A model generated the notes under the pieces. The model made no database searches. It was not told the DNA's origin and saw only the letters and a list, made by a program, of their open reading frames with translations. DNA of 64,000 nt from JANQGG01 sp964642175. GTDB taxonomy: Bacteria > Bacteroidota > Chlorobiia > Chlorobiales > Chloroherpetonaceae. Each line of letters begins with the position of its first letter. Within the stretch, counting starts at the first letter, position 1. Location: contig CAZXOK010000005.1 in assembly GCA_964642175.1 (NCBI GenBank), positions 1-64,000 on the forward strand, written 5' to 3'. The position numbers and the translations under genes are program-made. This document shows positions 17,994 through 26,568 of this stretch, piece after piece.

Positions 17994-19457
17994 TTAAACA
18001 CTTCTGAGTACCCTGTGCAATTCTACCATAGCCAGTGTATCCAGCTTGCAATAGGCTTTTAACGCCTTAATTTTCTTTTGTTTTATTTCCGTAACCGGCT
18101 CACGGATCATAAGCTCCCACTCGGCCTGGGCCTGGTCCCCCTTTTGAACGTCCAGATCGCTATAGGATAATCCCGGTACCAATACAGGCAAGACGTTTTT
18201 AATGGAGAACGAACCTAAAAATTCCGGATGCCTGTAATGACCTTTAAAAATGAGCATTTGATCCCACAAACGCGAGATCATTTGATTTAAAAAATCTGTG
18301 TGATCAGGGAAATACTCAGAAAGTTGTTTTAATATCCGCTTTTCAAAAGCGGCATTATAAGCCACAATATGACCAACTGATCCAAAATGCGCTATAAGCG
18401 AATTGATTAGTGGTATTCTTGGATCCGTTTCATCTTCATGCAAATAATCGTGGTGGGTTACTGATCCATCTTCTTGCATGATATGACAACTGTACTGGAA
18501 GGGAAACTGCTCATAAGGTCTCATGCCATCAAATCTTGGAAGTGCCGGATTGAGGGTTTCAAAGTCGAAAAAATACAAGGGGTAGTCCAATTGGTCCAAC
18601 TCTGCCCGAATTGCATCTTTATCAATAAAAACCTGGCGAGTTTTAACACTCTGTACATAATTCTTCTGGATCTGGCTAAGTGGGAAGTCATCCGGAAGAT
18701 CTTCAATTGCCAGGCAGTTGCTGGCAATCAGGGTGTCGGTTTTGGCCTGATTTAAACGCGGTATCGTAAAAATAGACTTTTCAGGTACATGCGACCAGCA
18801 TTGATCTTTTAAAGGACAAAGGTGAGGTTTATGACAATGCTTACCAATCGGCAAGTGAGGTTCGGGTTGAATTAAAAGCGATTTAAATTCATTAAGCCGG
18901 TCCAAAACACCCGATTTATAGGTTTGCACTTCGGCCGTTACATCGTCTATGTTGAACAGATTGGATAAATCAGGGTAGCGGCAATCTTTACTGTTTATGT
19001 ACATCAAGTGAGCCGATTCAATTGCCACCCCACACAGGTCTGCCACTGCCCATTGTATGGCCAGATCGGGTATGTGCAGCTCAGGGTCAAATGAAGTTGT
19101 TGATTTCACCTCGATCAACTGCCAGCTCTCAGAAGAATCGGCTTGCTCGAGAATATCGCACCTGATGGTGACATCCTGAGCCTGAAAGGATGCTTCAAAA
19201 ATCACAGGTTTGTTTTCCTTTATCGCTCGCCGAGTATCCACGATAGCCGATGCCCCATGGGAGTCGATAAGAACGCCATGCGGGAAACATAAACGCGCAT
19301 AACGGCCAACCTCGGCACCCTGTTCCATCATCCGTTCATCAGAACCTGACAATTCGGCAAGTGTATCGGGTTGATGGTACTGATTCCAGAGGCGTTTTTT
19401 ACATTGAAGTCCGCTTAGAAATAACGACTTGCTAAGATGAGGTGAGCTGGCGTCCAT
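17994..19457 (-). CDS. DUF2779 nuclease: Cas4-like N-domain with DnaQ-like exonuclease
   Basis: About 487 residues from the ATG at 19455-19457 (MDASSPHLSKS); the frame stays open to 19556, but that part overlaps the promoter side of the divergent gene. The N-terminal half resembles PD-(D/E)XK Cas4-type nucleases: SGLQCKKRLW, then IEVKSTTSF as the E-x-K active site, and a cysteine cluster (KHCHKPHLCPLKDQCW) that could bind an iron-sulfur cluster. The C-terminal half is DnaQ-like, with YFFDFET holding the first acidic pair and YNAAFEKRIL and LDTLAMVEL as later motifs. Proteins of this domain order are annotated DUF2779; a DNA repair or processing role is likely but unproven. No CRISPR genes are nearby. 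Confidence 0.8.
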   Translation of the reverse strand: MDASSPHLSKSLFLSGLQCKKRLWNQYHQPDTLAELSGSDERMMEQGAEVGRYARLCFPHGVLIDSHGASAIVDTRRAIKENKPVIFEASFQAQDVTIRCDILEQADSSESWQLIEVKSTTSFDPELHIPDLAIQWAVADLCGVAIESAHLMYINSKDCRYPDLSNLFNIDDVTAEVQTYKSGVLDRLNEFKSLLIQPEPHLPIGKHCHKPHLCPLKDQCWSHVPEKSIFTIPRLNQAKTDTLIASNCLAIEDLPDDFPLSQIQKNYVQSVKTRQVFIDKDAIRAELDQLDYPLYFFDFETLNPALPRFDGMRPYEQFPFQYSCHIMQEDGSVTHHDYLHEDETDPRIPLINSLIAHFGSVGHIVAYNAAFEKRILKQLSEYFPDHTDFLNQMISRLWDQMLIFKGHYRHPEFLGSFSIKNVLPVLVPGLSYSDLDVQKGDQAQAEWELMIREPVTEIKQKKIKALKAYCKLDTLAMVELHRVLRSV

Positions 19458-19573
19458 ATAAAATTCATTAAAGTTGGATTGAGTTAAACGGGCAAATAGC
19501 ACCCAAGCGGTTTTGTTAATCTTGAAACCTGATGTATCTTTTTTTTTAACTTTCAAAACCTAACCATAACTCT

Positions 19574-20101
19574 ATGTCGAACCAGGACCTGGAAGCTTTA
19601 TTTGGTGGCAAATCACATTCACCGTTTAAATCTGAAATTGAAAAATTTAAAAAATTTCCTTCAAATTTGGAGTTTGCCTTAGAAGGCATCAGTGGCTCTA
19701 AATTGAGATGGAAACCAAATCCAAAGCAGTTTTCCATTCGCGAACTTATCTGTCACCTGGTTGATCTGGAATCTTTGGCTTTGGCAAATATGAATGCCAT
19801 TATTGCTTCACCGGAATCCTCGCCTCCAAAATTACTATTTTTCGATACCACCATGCTGGCCAGCCGCTTTGAGTATAATGATCAGGATGAACTTCTGGCC
19901 ATTCAAACCTTAAAATCATACAGAAAATACATGTATGAGATCCTTAAAATTATACCGGATAGCCTGCACGAAAAACAAGGGTTGGCAGAGAACAATAAAC
20001 CCATAACTCTTTTAGATGTCTTAAAAGAGCATAATAAAAGTGCAGATCAACACCTCAGGGATATTTCAAGAATTGACGAGGAATTTAAAGGGGGCGATTA
20101 A
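19574..20101 (+). CDS. DinB-family putative metal-dependent enzyme
   Basis: A 175-residue soluble protein of the DinB/YfiT four-helix-bundle superfamily, which binds a metal through three histidines and includes thiol transferases. Visible hallmarks are SIRELICHLVDLE (first metal histidine) and the C-terminal LKEHNKSADQHLRDI (further histidines). The substrate is unknown; members commonly use bacillithiol or other low-molecular-weight thiols. It is divergent from the nuclease gene and convergent with the bifunctional nuclease gene, whose stop lies 2 bp away, so no terminator fits between. Confidence 0.8.
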   Translation: MSNQDLEALFGGKSHSPFKSEIEKFKKFPSNLEFALEGISGSKLRWKPNPKQFSIRELICHLVDLESLALANMNAIIASPESSPPKLLFFDTTMLASRFEYNDQDELLAIQTLKSYRKYMYEILKIIPDSLHEKQGLAENNKPITLLDVLKEHNKSADQHLRDISRIDEEFKGGD

Positions 20102-20103
20102 CC

Positions 20104-20703
20104 TCAGGAGTTACTGGTTAAGCGATCAATTTCATCGCGTATTTTTGCAGCTTTCTCGTACTCTTCTTGTTTAATAGCGTCGTCGAGTTGAGATTTTAAC
20201 TGAGCGATTCGGGCTTCCGGTGTCGCAGCCGGCGCTTCGGGTTCTTTCTGCTCCGGGGCAGCCTGCGTTTCAACACCTTCTTGTTCTTCAAGCTTTTCAT
20301 CGGTAATGCCGGCTTCATTCATTACCTCTTCTGAAACAAATATCGGCGACTCGCAACGCACAGCAACTGCAATGGCATCACTGGGTCGGGCATCGATTTC
20401 ATGAGTTTCGCCGTTCATTTCACAAACAACTTTAGCATAAAATGTCTCGTTTTTAAGCTCGTCAATCATCACTTCAGAAACAGAGATGCTGAAAGTATCA
20501 ATAATGCTGCGAACCAGGTCGTGAGTAAACGGACGGGGTGCTTTTATATTTTCAAGCTTAAGGGCAATAGCCTGGGCTTCGTTTCCACCAATTATAATCG
20601 GTAACTTGCGTTTCCCTCCAACTTCAAATAAAATTAGAGCATAGGCACCATTGTTGTGCGGGCTTGTTGATAAACCTAGAATTTCAACTTGAACTTTTTT
20701 CAT
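20104..20703 (-). CDS. bifunctional nuclease family protein (DUF151) with UVR motif
   Basis: A 199-residue protein. Residues ~1-135 form a BFN/DUF151 domain (VEILGLSTSPHN, LPIIIGGNEAQAIAL, ARPSDAIAVAVR), a family with reported DNase and RNase activity and a possible role in stress tolerance. An Ala/Pro/Glu-rich linker follows, then a C-terminal UvrB/UvrC-type motif (AIKQEEYEKAAKIRDEID, ~residues 172-193), a pairing common in Bacteroidota and Chlorobi. It appears to be a single-gene unit; etfA lies upstream on the same strand but 137 bp away. Confidence 0.88.
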   Translation of the reverse strand: MKKVQVEILGLSTSPHNNGAYALILFEVGGKRKLPIIIGGNEAQAIALKLENIKAPRPFTHDLVRSIIDTFSISVSEVMIDELKNETFYAKVVCEMNGETHEIDARPSDAIAVAVRCESPIFVSEEVMNEAGITDEKLEEQEGVETQAAPEQKEPEAPAATPEARIAQLKSQLDDAIKQEEYEKAAKIRDEIDRLTSNS

Positions 20704-20840
20704 AACCTGGTTTTAAAGGTATTTGCTCTTCTCAGAGTTTATACGAAGACTAAGGTATTAAAATAAATGAAACACCATTAAAACAAAAGTCCATTCCTGA
20801 GATTTGAAAATTATTCACAGGACAATAAGTTTTTTAAGTG

Positions 20841-21812
20841 TTATGATGAAGTTTCTGACTTAAGGCTTTCCAAAAGTTGAGGAATAAACACCAGGGCATC
20901 CTGTACAATAGCATAATCAGCTACAGAAAAAATTGGCGCATCTTCATCAGTATTGATCGCTACAATGGTTTTGGCACCGCTCATCCCGGCCAGGTGCTGA
21001 ATCGCACCCGAGAGACCGCATGCAATGTATAATTTTGGGGTTACGCGCTTACCGGTCTGACCGATTTGCTCGCTGTGAGGTCGCCAACCCGAATCAACCA
21101 CTGCTCGAGTGGCGCCAACTGCCCCACCCAGGGCATCGGCAAGCTGCTCCAGCAATGCGAAGTTTTCCGGGGCCTGCATGCCTCGCCCTCCGCAAACCAC
21201 CACATCGGCTTCTTCAACATCGAGTCTTTTTAACTCACTTTTGAATGTGCTGATATAATTTGGCAGAGATAGCTTAATATGATCTTCACTGCCTTCCTGA
21301 AACTCAACTGCCGTATCGGGGTAATCCGGAACATCCAATGTGCCGGGCTTGCAAGTGACAATAGAGAGGGATGTTGAAATTTTAACATGGCTCAGAAACT
21401 TGCCGGAGTGCGCCCACCTGATGCCGTCAGGACCTTCTTCTGAATTGGAAAATCCAACGCAATCCGATATCAATCCCCCTTTTAACCTGGCCGAAAGTCT
21501 TGATGAGAGCTGTCTGGCCATAGGTGTTGCGCCAAAGAGGCAAAGTGAAATATCTTCAGACTCTATAAGCCGGGCCAGAATATCGGTCTTAGGTTCCGGC
21601 GCTAAACTATTTGGTGAATGTTCCGAAAAGGTGATGATTTTTTTTAGTCCAAACGCCCCTAATTTGTTCAGCTTTTCAGAGATCTGGCCAATAACCACAC
21701 CAATAATCTGCTGGTTTGGCAACGCATGCTGTTTGCAGAATTCAAGCGCTTCCAGACTGCTTTTACGAATCTCACCTTCTTGGATTTCTATATAAACGAC
21801 AATATTTGACAT
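20841..21812 (-). CDS. etfA: electron transfer flavoprotein alpha subunit
   Basis: FAD-binding subunit of ETF, which accepts electrons from acyl-CoA dehydrogenases and passes them on to the quinone pool or another acceptor. In the 323 residues the C-terminal FAD domain shows CGGRGM, GWRPHSEQIGQTGKRV and LYIACGLSGAIQHLAGM, the standard EtfA signature. It lies 11 bp after etfB on the same strand and forms an operon with it. With the acyl-CoA synthetase at 28.6 kb this fits fatty acid oxidation, although no dehydrogenase is in the window. Confidence 0.94.
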   Translation of the reverse strand: MSNIVVYIEIQEGEIRKSSLEALEFCKQHALPNQQIIGVVIGQISEKLNKLGAFGLKKIITFSEHSPNSLAPEPKTDILARLIESEDISLCLFGATPMARQLSSRLSARLKGGLISDCVGFSNSEEGPDGIRWAHSGKFLSHVKISTSLSIVTCKPGTLDVPDYPDTAVEFQEGSEDHIKLSLPNYISTFKSELKRLDVEEADVVVCGGRGMQAPENFALLEQLADALGGAVGATRAVVDSGWRPHSEQIGQTGKRVTPKLYIACGLSGAIQHLAGMSGAKTIVAINTDEDAPIFSVADYAIVQDALVFIPQLLESLKSETSS

Positions 21813-21823
21813 AGTAATTAATT

Positions 21824-22570
21824 CTAAATAATCTTGATTTCATTTTTCAGAATACTTAACAGCTCCCCGACACTCCCGAGTTGCTGGCAGGTTTTCTTTT
21901 CAGTTGGAGCTTCGAGGGAAACCGATTGCACCAGGGCCTCTTGATCCAGACTTACTTCCATGGTGTTGATGGTCTTTTTGCGGGCCATCATAACTGATTT
22001 CATGTTGGGAACACGAGGCTGATTGAGACCTTTTTGCGCTGTAAATACAAATGGGAGCTTGGCTTCTATCTGCTCCAGACCACCAAGAAGTTCACTCTCC
22101 AGCAGATAGGTATCAGAAGATTTTTCAAACGAAACCACACTGTTAAAACAGGGTATGGACATGAGTTCAGCCATCATCACACCAGTTTCACCCCGGTTGG
22201 TATCGGTTGCTTCTTTACCCATACAAACCAGATCGGGCTTACCGTTGAATACCTCATTTATCGCTTTTGTTAATACCAGCGCAGTGCCATAAGCATCTTT
22301 TGCTTCCGCAATGATCTGAACAGTTTCATCAGCACCCATCGCGAGGGCTTTACGTAAATTAGACTGTATGGTATCGTTGGCCATTGAGAAAACCACTACC
22401 CGAGTTCCGGGGTTGTTATCTTTAAGCTTAATGGCTTCTTCCAACGCATACTCATCATAGGGGTTGATCACTTCATTGAGATGCTCCCGGTCTATATCGG
22501 TACTATCCGAATTGAGTTTTAATCGGGCTGCCGTGTCGGGAACTTGTTTTAAACAAACAGCAACATTCAT
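21824..22570 (-). CDS. etfB: electron transfer flavoprotein beta subunit
   Basis: A 248-residue partner of EtfA that holds AMP and completes the FAD pocket. Typical segments are MNVAVCLKQVPDTAARLKL, INPYDEYALEEAIKLKD, KALAMGADETVQI, DLVCMGKEATDTNRGETGVM and LPFVFTAQKGLNQPRVPNMKSVM. It has the usual length and is first in the etfBA operon. The start is an ATG with only weak ribosome-site complementarity. It is divergent from the TRAP binding-protein gene. Confidence 0.94.
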   Translation of the reverse strand: MNVAVCLKQVPDTAARLKLNSDSTDIDREHLNEVINPYDEYALEEAIKLKDNNPGTRVVVFSMANDTIQSNLRKALAMGADETVQIIAEAKDAYGTALVLTKAINEVFNGKPDLVCMGKEATDTNRGETGVMMAELMSIPCFNSVVSFEKSSDTYLLESELLGGLEQIEAKLPFVFTAQKGLNQPRVPNMKSVMMARKKTINTMEVSLDQEALVQSVSLEAPTEKKTCQQLGSVGELLSILKNEIKII

Positions 22571-22743
22571 GTCATTTAGATTTAGTTCTAAAATGCTTCA
22601 ATAAATATGCTGGGAGTCAAATTTGCAAACCCTATCAGCAAATCTTTATATGGCTCAACTCCGGCTTAGCAGAATCTTTCTTATCTTTATTCTGGTATTT
22701 ATTTTAACCATCCATATCATAAACCTAAATCAAGGAGGCATCT

Positions 22744-23874
22744 ATGACTGGCAATTCCAGCAGAAGAGACTTTCTGAAAAACTCAGCTGTCCTTTCAGCA
22801 GCCACATTAGCCGGCAGCACATCATTACTGAGTGGTTGCAGTAATGAAAAAAACACTGCCCAGGGCCCGGCTATCAATACCAATAAAACCTACAAATGGA
22901 AAATGGTAACCACCTGGCCACCCACATTACCAATTATGCAGGATGGTGCAAAATTGATTGCAAAATGGGCCGAAGAAATGTCGGGAGGTCGTTTAAAAAT
23001 ACAGGTTTATGGCGGAGGTGAACTGGTACCCTCACTGGAAGCCTTTGGTGCTGTTAGCCAGGGAGTTGCCGAGATGGGTCATGGGGCGGCATATTACTGG
23101 TCAGGAAAATCGCCTGCTGCTCAATTCTTTGCCGCGGTTCCCTTTGGTATGAATGCCCAGCAAATGAATGCCTGGATCTATAGCGGCGGTGGCCAGGAGC
23201 TATGGGATGAGGTCTATGAACCGTTCAACCTGATATCAATGCCGGCCGGAAACACTGGATTTCAAATGGGTGGTTGGTTCAACAAAGAAATCAATTCCAT
23301 TTCTGATTTTAAAGGACTAAAAATGAGAATCCCGGGCCTGGGAGGTAAGGTTCTTACCAAAGCAGGCGGGGCTGCCACACTTTCTGCCGGAGGTGAAATT
23401 TACACCAATCTTGAGCGTGGGGTTATTGATGCCACCGAATGGGTAGGCCCTTACCACGATTACCTCATGGGCTTTTACAAAGTGGCCAAGTATTACTATT
23501 ACCCGGGCTGGCACGAACCCGGCACAGTGCTTGAAATGTTTATTAATAAAGCCAAATTCAACAGTCTGCCAACAGATCTGCAGGTTATCCTGAAAACAGC
23601 TGCCTACAGAGCCAACGTCTGGATGCTTTCTGAGTTTGAATCTAAAAACCACGAGCATCTGCAAAAGCTCATCAATGAGCACAATGTGAAACTGACCCCA
23701 TTTCCAAAACAGGTGCTCGATACCTTAAAACAATACTCCGAGGAGGTGCTCAACGAAGTGATTACCGAGGACGCACTGAGTAAAAAGGTCTATACTTCGT
23801 TCAGTAAATTCAAGAAAACCATGAACGGATGGGCAGAACGCTCGGAAAAAATGTACTACAACAACATTGCTTAA
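22744..23874 (+). CDS. TakP-like TRAP transporter substrate-binding lipoprotein
   Basis: Solute receptor of a TRAP transporter. A very strong ribosome site (AAGGAGG, 22733-22739) precedes the ATG. The N-terminus has a twin-arginine signal (SSRRDFLKNSAV) that ends in a lipobox (SLLSGC, Cys about residue 32), so it should be exported folded and lipid-anchored. The mature part matches the DctP/TakP family: WKMVTTWPPTLP, GGGELVPSLEAFGAVS, MRIPGLGGKVL (the substrate-contact region) and ATEWVGPY; TakP binds 2-oxo acids such as pyruvate. No DctQ or DctM membrane subunit is next to it, so its permease is elsewhere or it is an orphan. A terminator follows. Confidence 0.9.
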   Translation: MTGNSSRRDFLKNSAVLSAATLAGSTSLLSGCSNEKNTAQGPAINTNKTYKWKMVTTWPPTLPIMQDGAKLIAKWAEEMSGGRLKIQVYGGGELVPSLEAFGAVSQGVAEMGHGAAYYWSGKSPAAQFFAAVPFGMNAQQMNAWIYSGGGQELWDEVYEPFNLISMPAGNTGFQMGGWFNKEINSISDFKGLKMRIPGLGGKVLTKAGGAATLSAGGEIYTNLERGVIDATEWVGPYHDYLMGFYKVAKYYYYPGWHEPGTVLEMFINKAKFNSLPTDLQVILKTAAYRANVWMLSEFESKNHEHLQKLINEHNVKLTPFPKQVLDTLKQYSEEVLNEVITEDALSKKVYTSFSKFKKTMNGWAERSEKMYYNNIA

Positions 23875-23879
23875 ATTAT

Positions 23880-23912
23880 CAGCCCCTGTAACATGCAGGG
23901 GCTTTTTTTATC
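23880..23912 (+). terminator. intrinsic terminator after the TRAP receptor gene
   Basis: AGCCCCTG (23881-23888) pairs with CAGGGGCT (23896-23903) around a 7-base loop, followed by TTTTTT. Confidence 0.85.
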
Positions 23913-24121
23913 GTACAATTTAAAGTCTTTTAAGCGCATCGTTTTTTTAAGCTTCAACAAAGCTTAACCATTATTGCATACATTTATTTTTATTTCTTTT
24001 ATATATTAGCTTCAATTTTAATTCTGGTTTTTAGGCTGGTTTTCATTTAATCTCTAAACATGTCCTATTAACAAGGCCCCTCACATACCACAGACACAAC
24101 ATTTATCAGAGCGTTCGAGTT

Positions 24122-25319
24122 ATGAAAAAAAGTATCATCATTTTTTAGCGTGGCTGCTTTAGCTGATGAGTGGTATGAGGATTATCAGGAAGGCGTTGAA
24201 CTCCTGAAGGTTGGTGATCATCGTACAGCAACCAGGAAATTCCAGTCGTCTTTATCCAAAAAAGCCAAAGATACCGATCGCATCCGAACTTATGGAATGC
24301 ATTTTATTGAATACTATCCCAATCGGGAACTGGGTATCTGTCTTTACTTTTTGGGAGATACAGAAGGCGCTGAAGAATATCTGAATGTGTCCATGTCGCA
24401 ACAACCTTCTGAGCGAGCCAAGAAATTCCCGAAAAAGATTGATAAAAACATCCTGGCATCCGATCCTCTGGAAACACCGGCCAAAGCAAGTCTTGCAAAG
24501 TCCTCAACACCAAGCCCTTCAGTTTCACCTGCTGTACCTTCTATAGGAATTTTAGGGCCCGTAGGGTCAAAAAAGAAACGCGAAATTGATGCTGCAAAAA
24601 AATCGGTAGGCGAACCCGGCATTAAACTGGTTGGTGAGCGCATGAGTATCGCTGTTTTTCCATTCTTAAATAAAGGCGCCAGCAAAAATCTGGGTGAAAT
24701 TGTTCTGGATAAGTTTATTACCGCATTATTCAACCTTGAACGGTTCAAAGTAATTGAACGCTCTCAGTTAGAGAGAATTCTGGCTGAACAAAAGCTGGGA
24801 TTAAGCGGTATTATAGACGCTTCCACAGCTGCCGAAGTTGGTAAAGGTATTGGGGTGGATGCCATTGTTCTGGGCAGCGTAGCCCTGGGAACAGATGGCA
24901 GTTCGGTGAGTTTGGATGCCCGGGCCATCGATACCGAATCAGCCACCATTATTGTAGCCCACGATGCATACACCAGCCGCTCAGATGCCCAAAGTGTTAA
25001 GGCAGCCGTTGATAACCTGGTGGTTAAGTTCGAAAAAAGCATTCCGCTGGTTGAAGGTTATATAATCCGGGCCAACAACACTCTGAGCATCATGCTGGAT
25101 ACAGGCCGAAATTATGGATTGTCAAAAGGTATGAAGTGCATTATTTACAGCGAAGGTGAAGAAGTTAAGCACCCGATTACCGGTGAAGTGATGGGTAAAG
25201 AAACCACCATTGTTGGCGAAGTTTTGATAACGGATACTTTTCAAAAATTTTCAACGGCAAGCATCATCAAAGAAACAGCTAATCCCATTGTTGTTGGAAA
25301 TAAATTCCTGACTAAATAA
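24122..25319 (+). CDS. CsgG-like exported protein (frameshift in signal peptide)
   Basis: The main frame (24150-25319, 389 residues) begins inside a probable signal peptide. An ATG at 24122 starts MKKSIIIF but meets a TAG at 24146; removing one T from the T6 run at 24141-24146 joins the frames to give MKKSIIIFSVAALADEWYEDY, a plausible though short signal peptide. Residues ~1-110 look TPR-like (FQSSLSKKAKDTDRIRTYG). After a Pro/Ser-rich linker, a CsgG/curli-assembly-like domain follows (IAVFPFLNKGASKNLGEIV, FKVIERSQLERILAEQKL, VDAIVLGSV), then a FlgT-like C-terminal module. This suggests an envelope or outer-membrane accessory role. It forms an operon with the porin-like gene 28 bp downstream. 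The frameshift may be a sequencing error. Confidence 0.75.
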
Positions 25320-25347
25320 TAGTCAACCATTAAACAGGAGCCACAAC

Positions 25348-26507
25348 ATGTTAAAAAAGCTATGCCTTCTTTTTCTAACCTTGGGATTGATATCATCCAG
25401 TGCCTTTGCACAACGCGGTCATAATTTTACTATCACAGGTAACGGGGCACGCGCAGTTGCCATGGGTAATGCCTTTACAGCACTTGCTGATGATGCCACG
25501 GCCATATCGTGGCATCCTGCAGGCCTTACCCGGCTAAAAAAATGGAAGCCAGTGTCTATGGCCGATATAGTCTTCAAACCATCGACCTGGAAAATGTTGA
25601 TGCTGAATCAGAATCACAGTTTCAATTGAATTTTGTGAGTTTCGTATTGCCCCTGAACCTGGAAAACCTGGACCTGGTAGCCGGTATTGCTTTCAGACGA
25701 TACTTTGATCTGGCCCAGGAAACCACGATCAAATTCAGTGAAACCGACCAAATAAAAGAAGTTTCAGAAGGTGGTATTAATGCAATTTCACCATCGATTG
25801 GACTTAAACTTAATCATGTTTTTTCTGTAGGCGCCACCATAAATTTACTTGGTGGTAATCAAAAGTACGACTACGATGATGCTTTGTTTAATAATCAAGT
25901 CATGCAAGATGTTGATTTCAAAGGATACAACATTGATGTAGGTGTCCTGGCCAAGGTCTCTCCACAATTTACTTTAGGCGCTAAGATCACCCTGCCTTAT
26001 AGTTTAGAATATGAATTTAATGAGTATGTTGAAGATGGTTTTGATTTACAGCCCTTAAACAGCGAAACATTCACTTACGAGTTCCCGGTAACCTATTCAA
26101 TCGGTGCCGCCTTTCGTGCTTCCGACAACCTGATCCTTACAGTCGACTACCAGGCACGCCCATACGAAGGTGCCGAACTGACTTATGATGGAGATAAGAT
26201 TGATGAATTCAGTTTTAACTATAATTCATTTCATCTTGGTGCCGAGTACTTGTTATTTATTGGCGATTTAATTATTCCCCTTCGGGCAGGCTTTTATTCA
26301 TTTCCACAAGCTGCCGAAGATGCTAATGGCTATCAGGTGCTGGAAAATGTTATCACTCTGGGTAGTGGCTTGTTGATTGGCAATCTCAACATAAATGCAA
26401 CTATCGAAGGTGGTAATCAAACTTATGATATTGGCAGCAGCAGTGATACGTCAGAGTTTACTCAGAAAAGCTTCCGGTTTACTTTAGGCGCAACCCTTCA
26501 TCTTTAA
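25348..26507 (+). pseudogene. FadL/OMPP1-like outer membrane protein, frameshifted
   Basis: Frame 1 (25348-25629) gives a signal peptide (MLKKLCLLFLTLGLISSSAFA) and the start of a barrel (GARAVAMGNAFTALADD, AISWHPAGL), typical of FadL/PorV-like proteins. It then loses register at the A7 run (25536-25542). The barrel continues in the -1 frame from MEASVYGRYSLQTID to the stop at 26507, with clear amphipathic strands to a C-terminal aromatic end (FRFTLGATLHL). One extra A would restore a protein of about 385 residues. Either an assembly indel, real decay, or slippage at A AAA AAA (a -1 shift is what is needed) could explain it. A ribosome site (AGGAG, 25337-25341) precedes the ATG. It probably takes up hydrophobic compounds. 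Confidence 0.75.
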
Positions 26508-26527
26508 ATTTCAGAATGTGCATGTAT

Positions 26528-26559
26528 AAAAAAAGCCGGCTAAAAGCCGGCTTTTTTTA
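26528..26559. terminator. bidirectional intrinsic terminator
   Basis: AAAAGCCGGCT (26531-26541) and AGCCGGCTTTT (26545-26555) form an 11-bp stem with a 3-base loop and flanking A and T runs. It serves the convergent porin-like and radical-SAM genes. Confidence 0.85.
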
Positions 26560-26568
26560 TATCCTTTA

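Noticed and set aside
17240..18001. Defence-type SIR2 effector
   Set aside because: The protein is a short deacylase with a zinc site and no extra domain, and no defence genes flank it.
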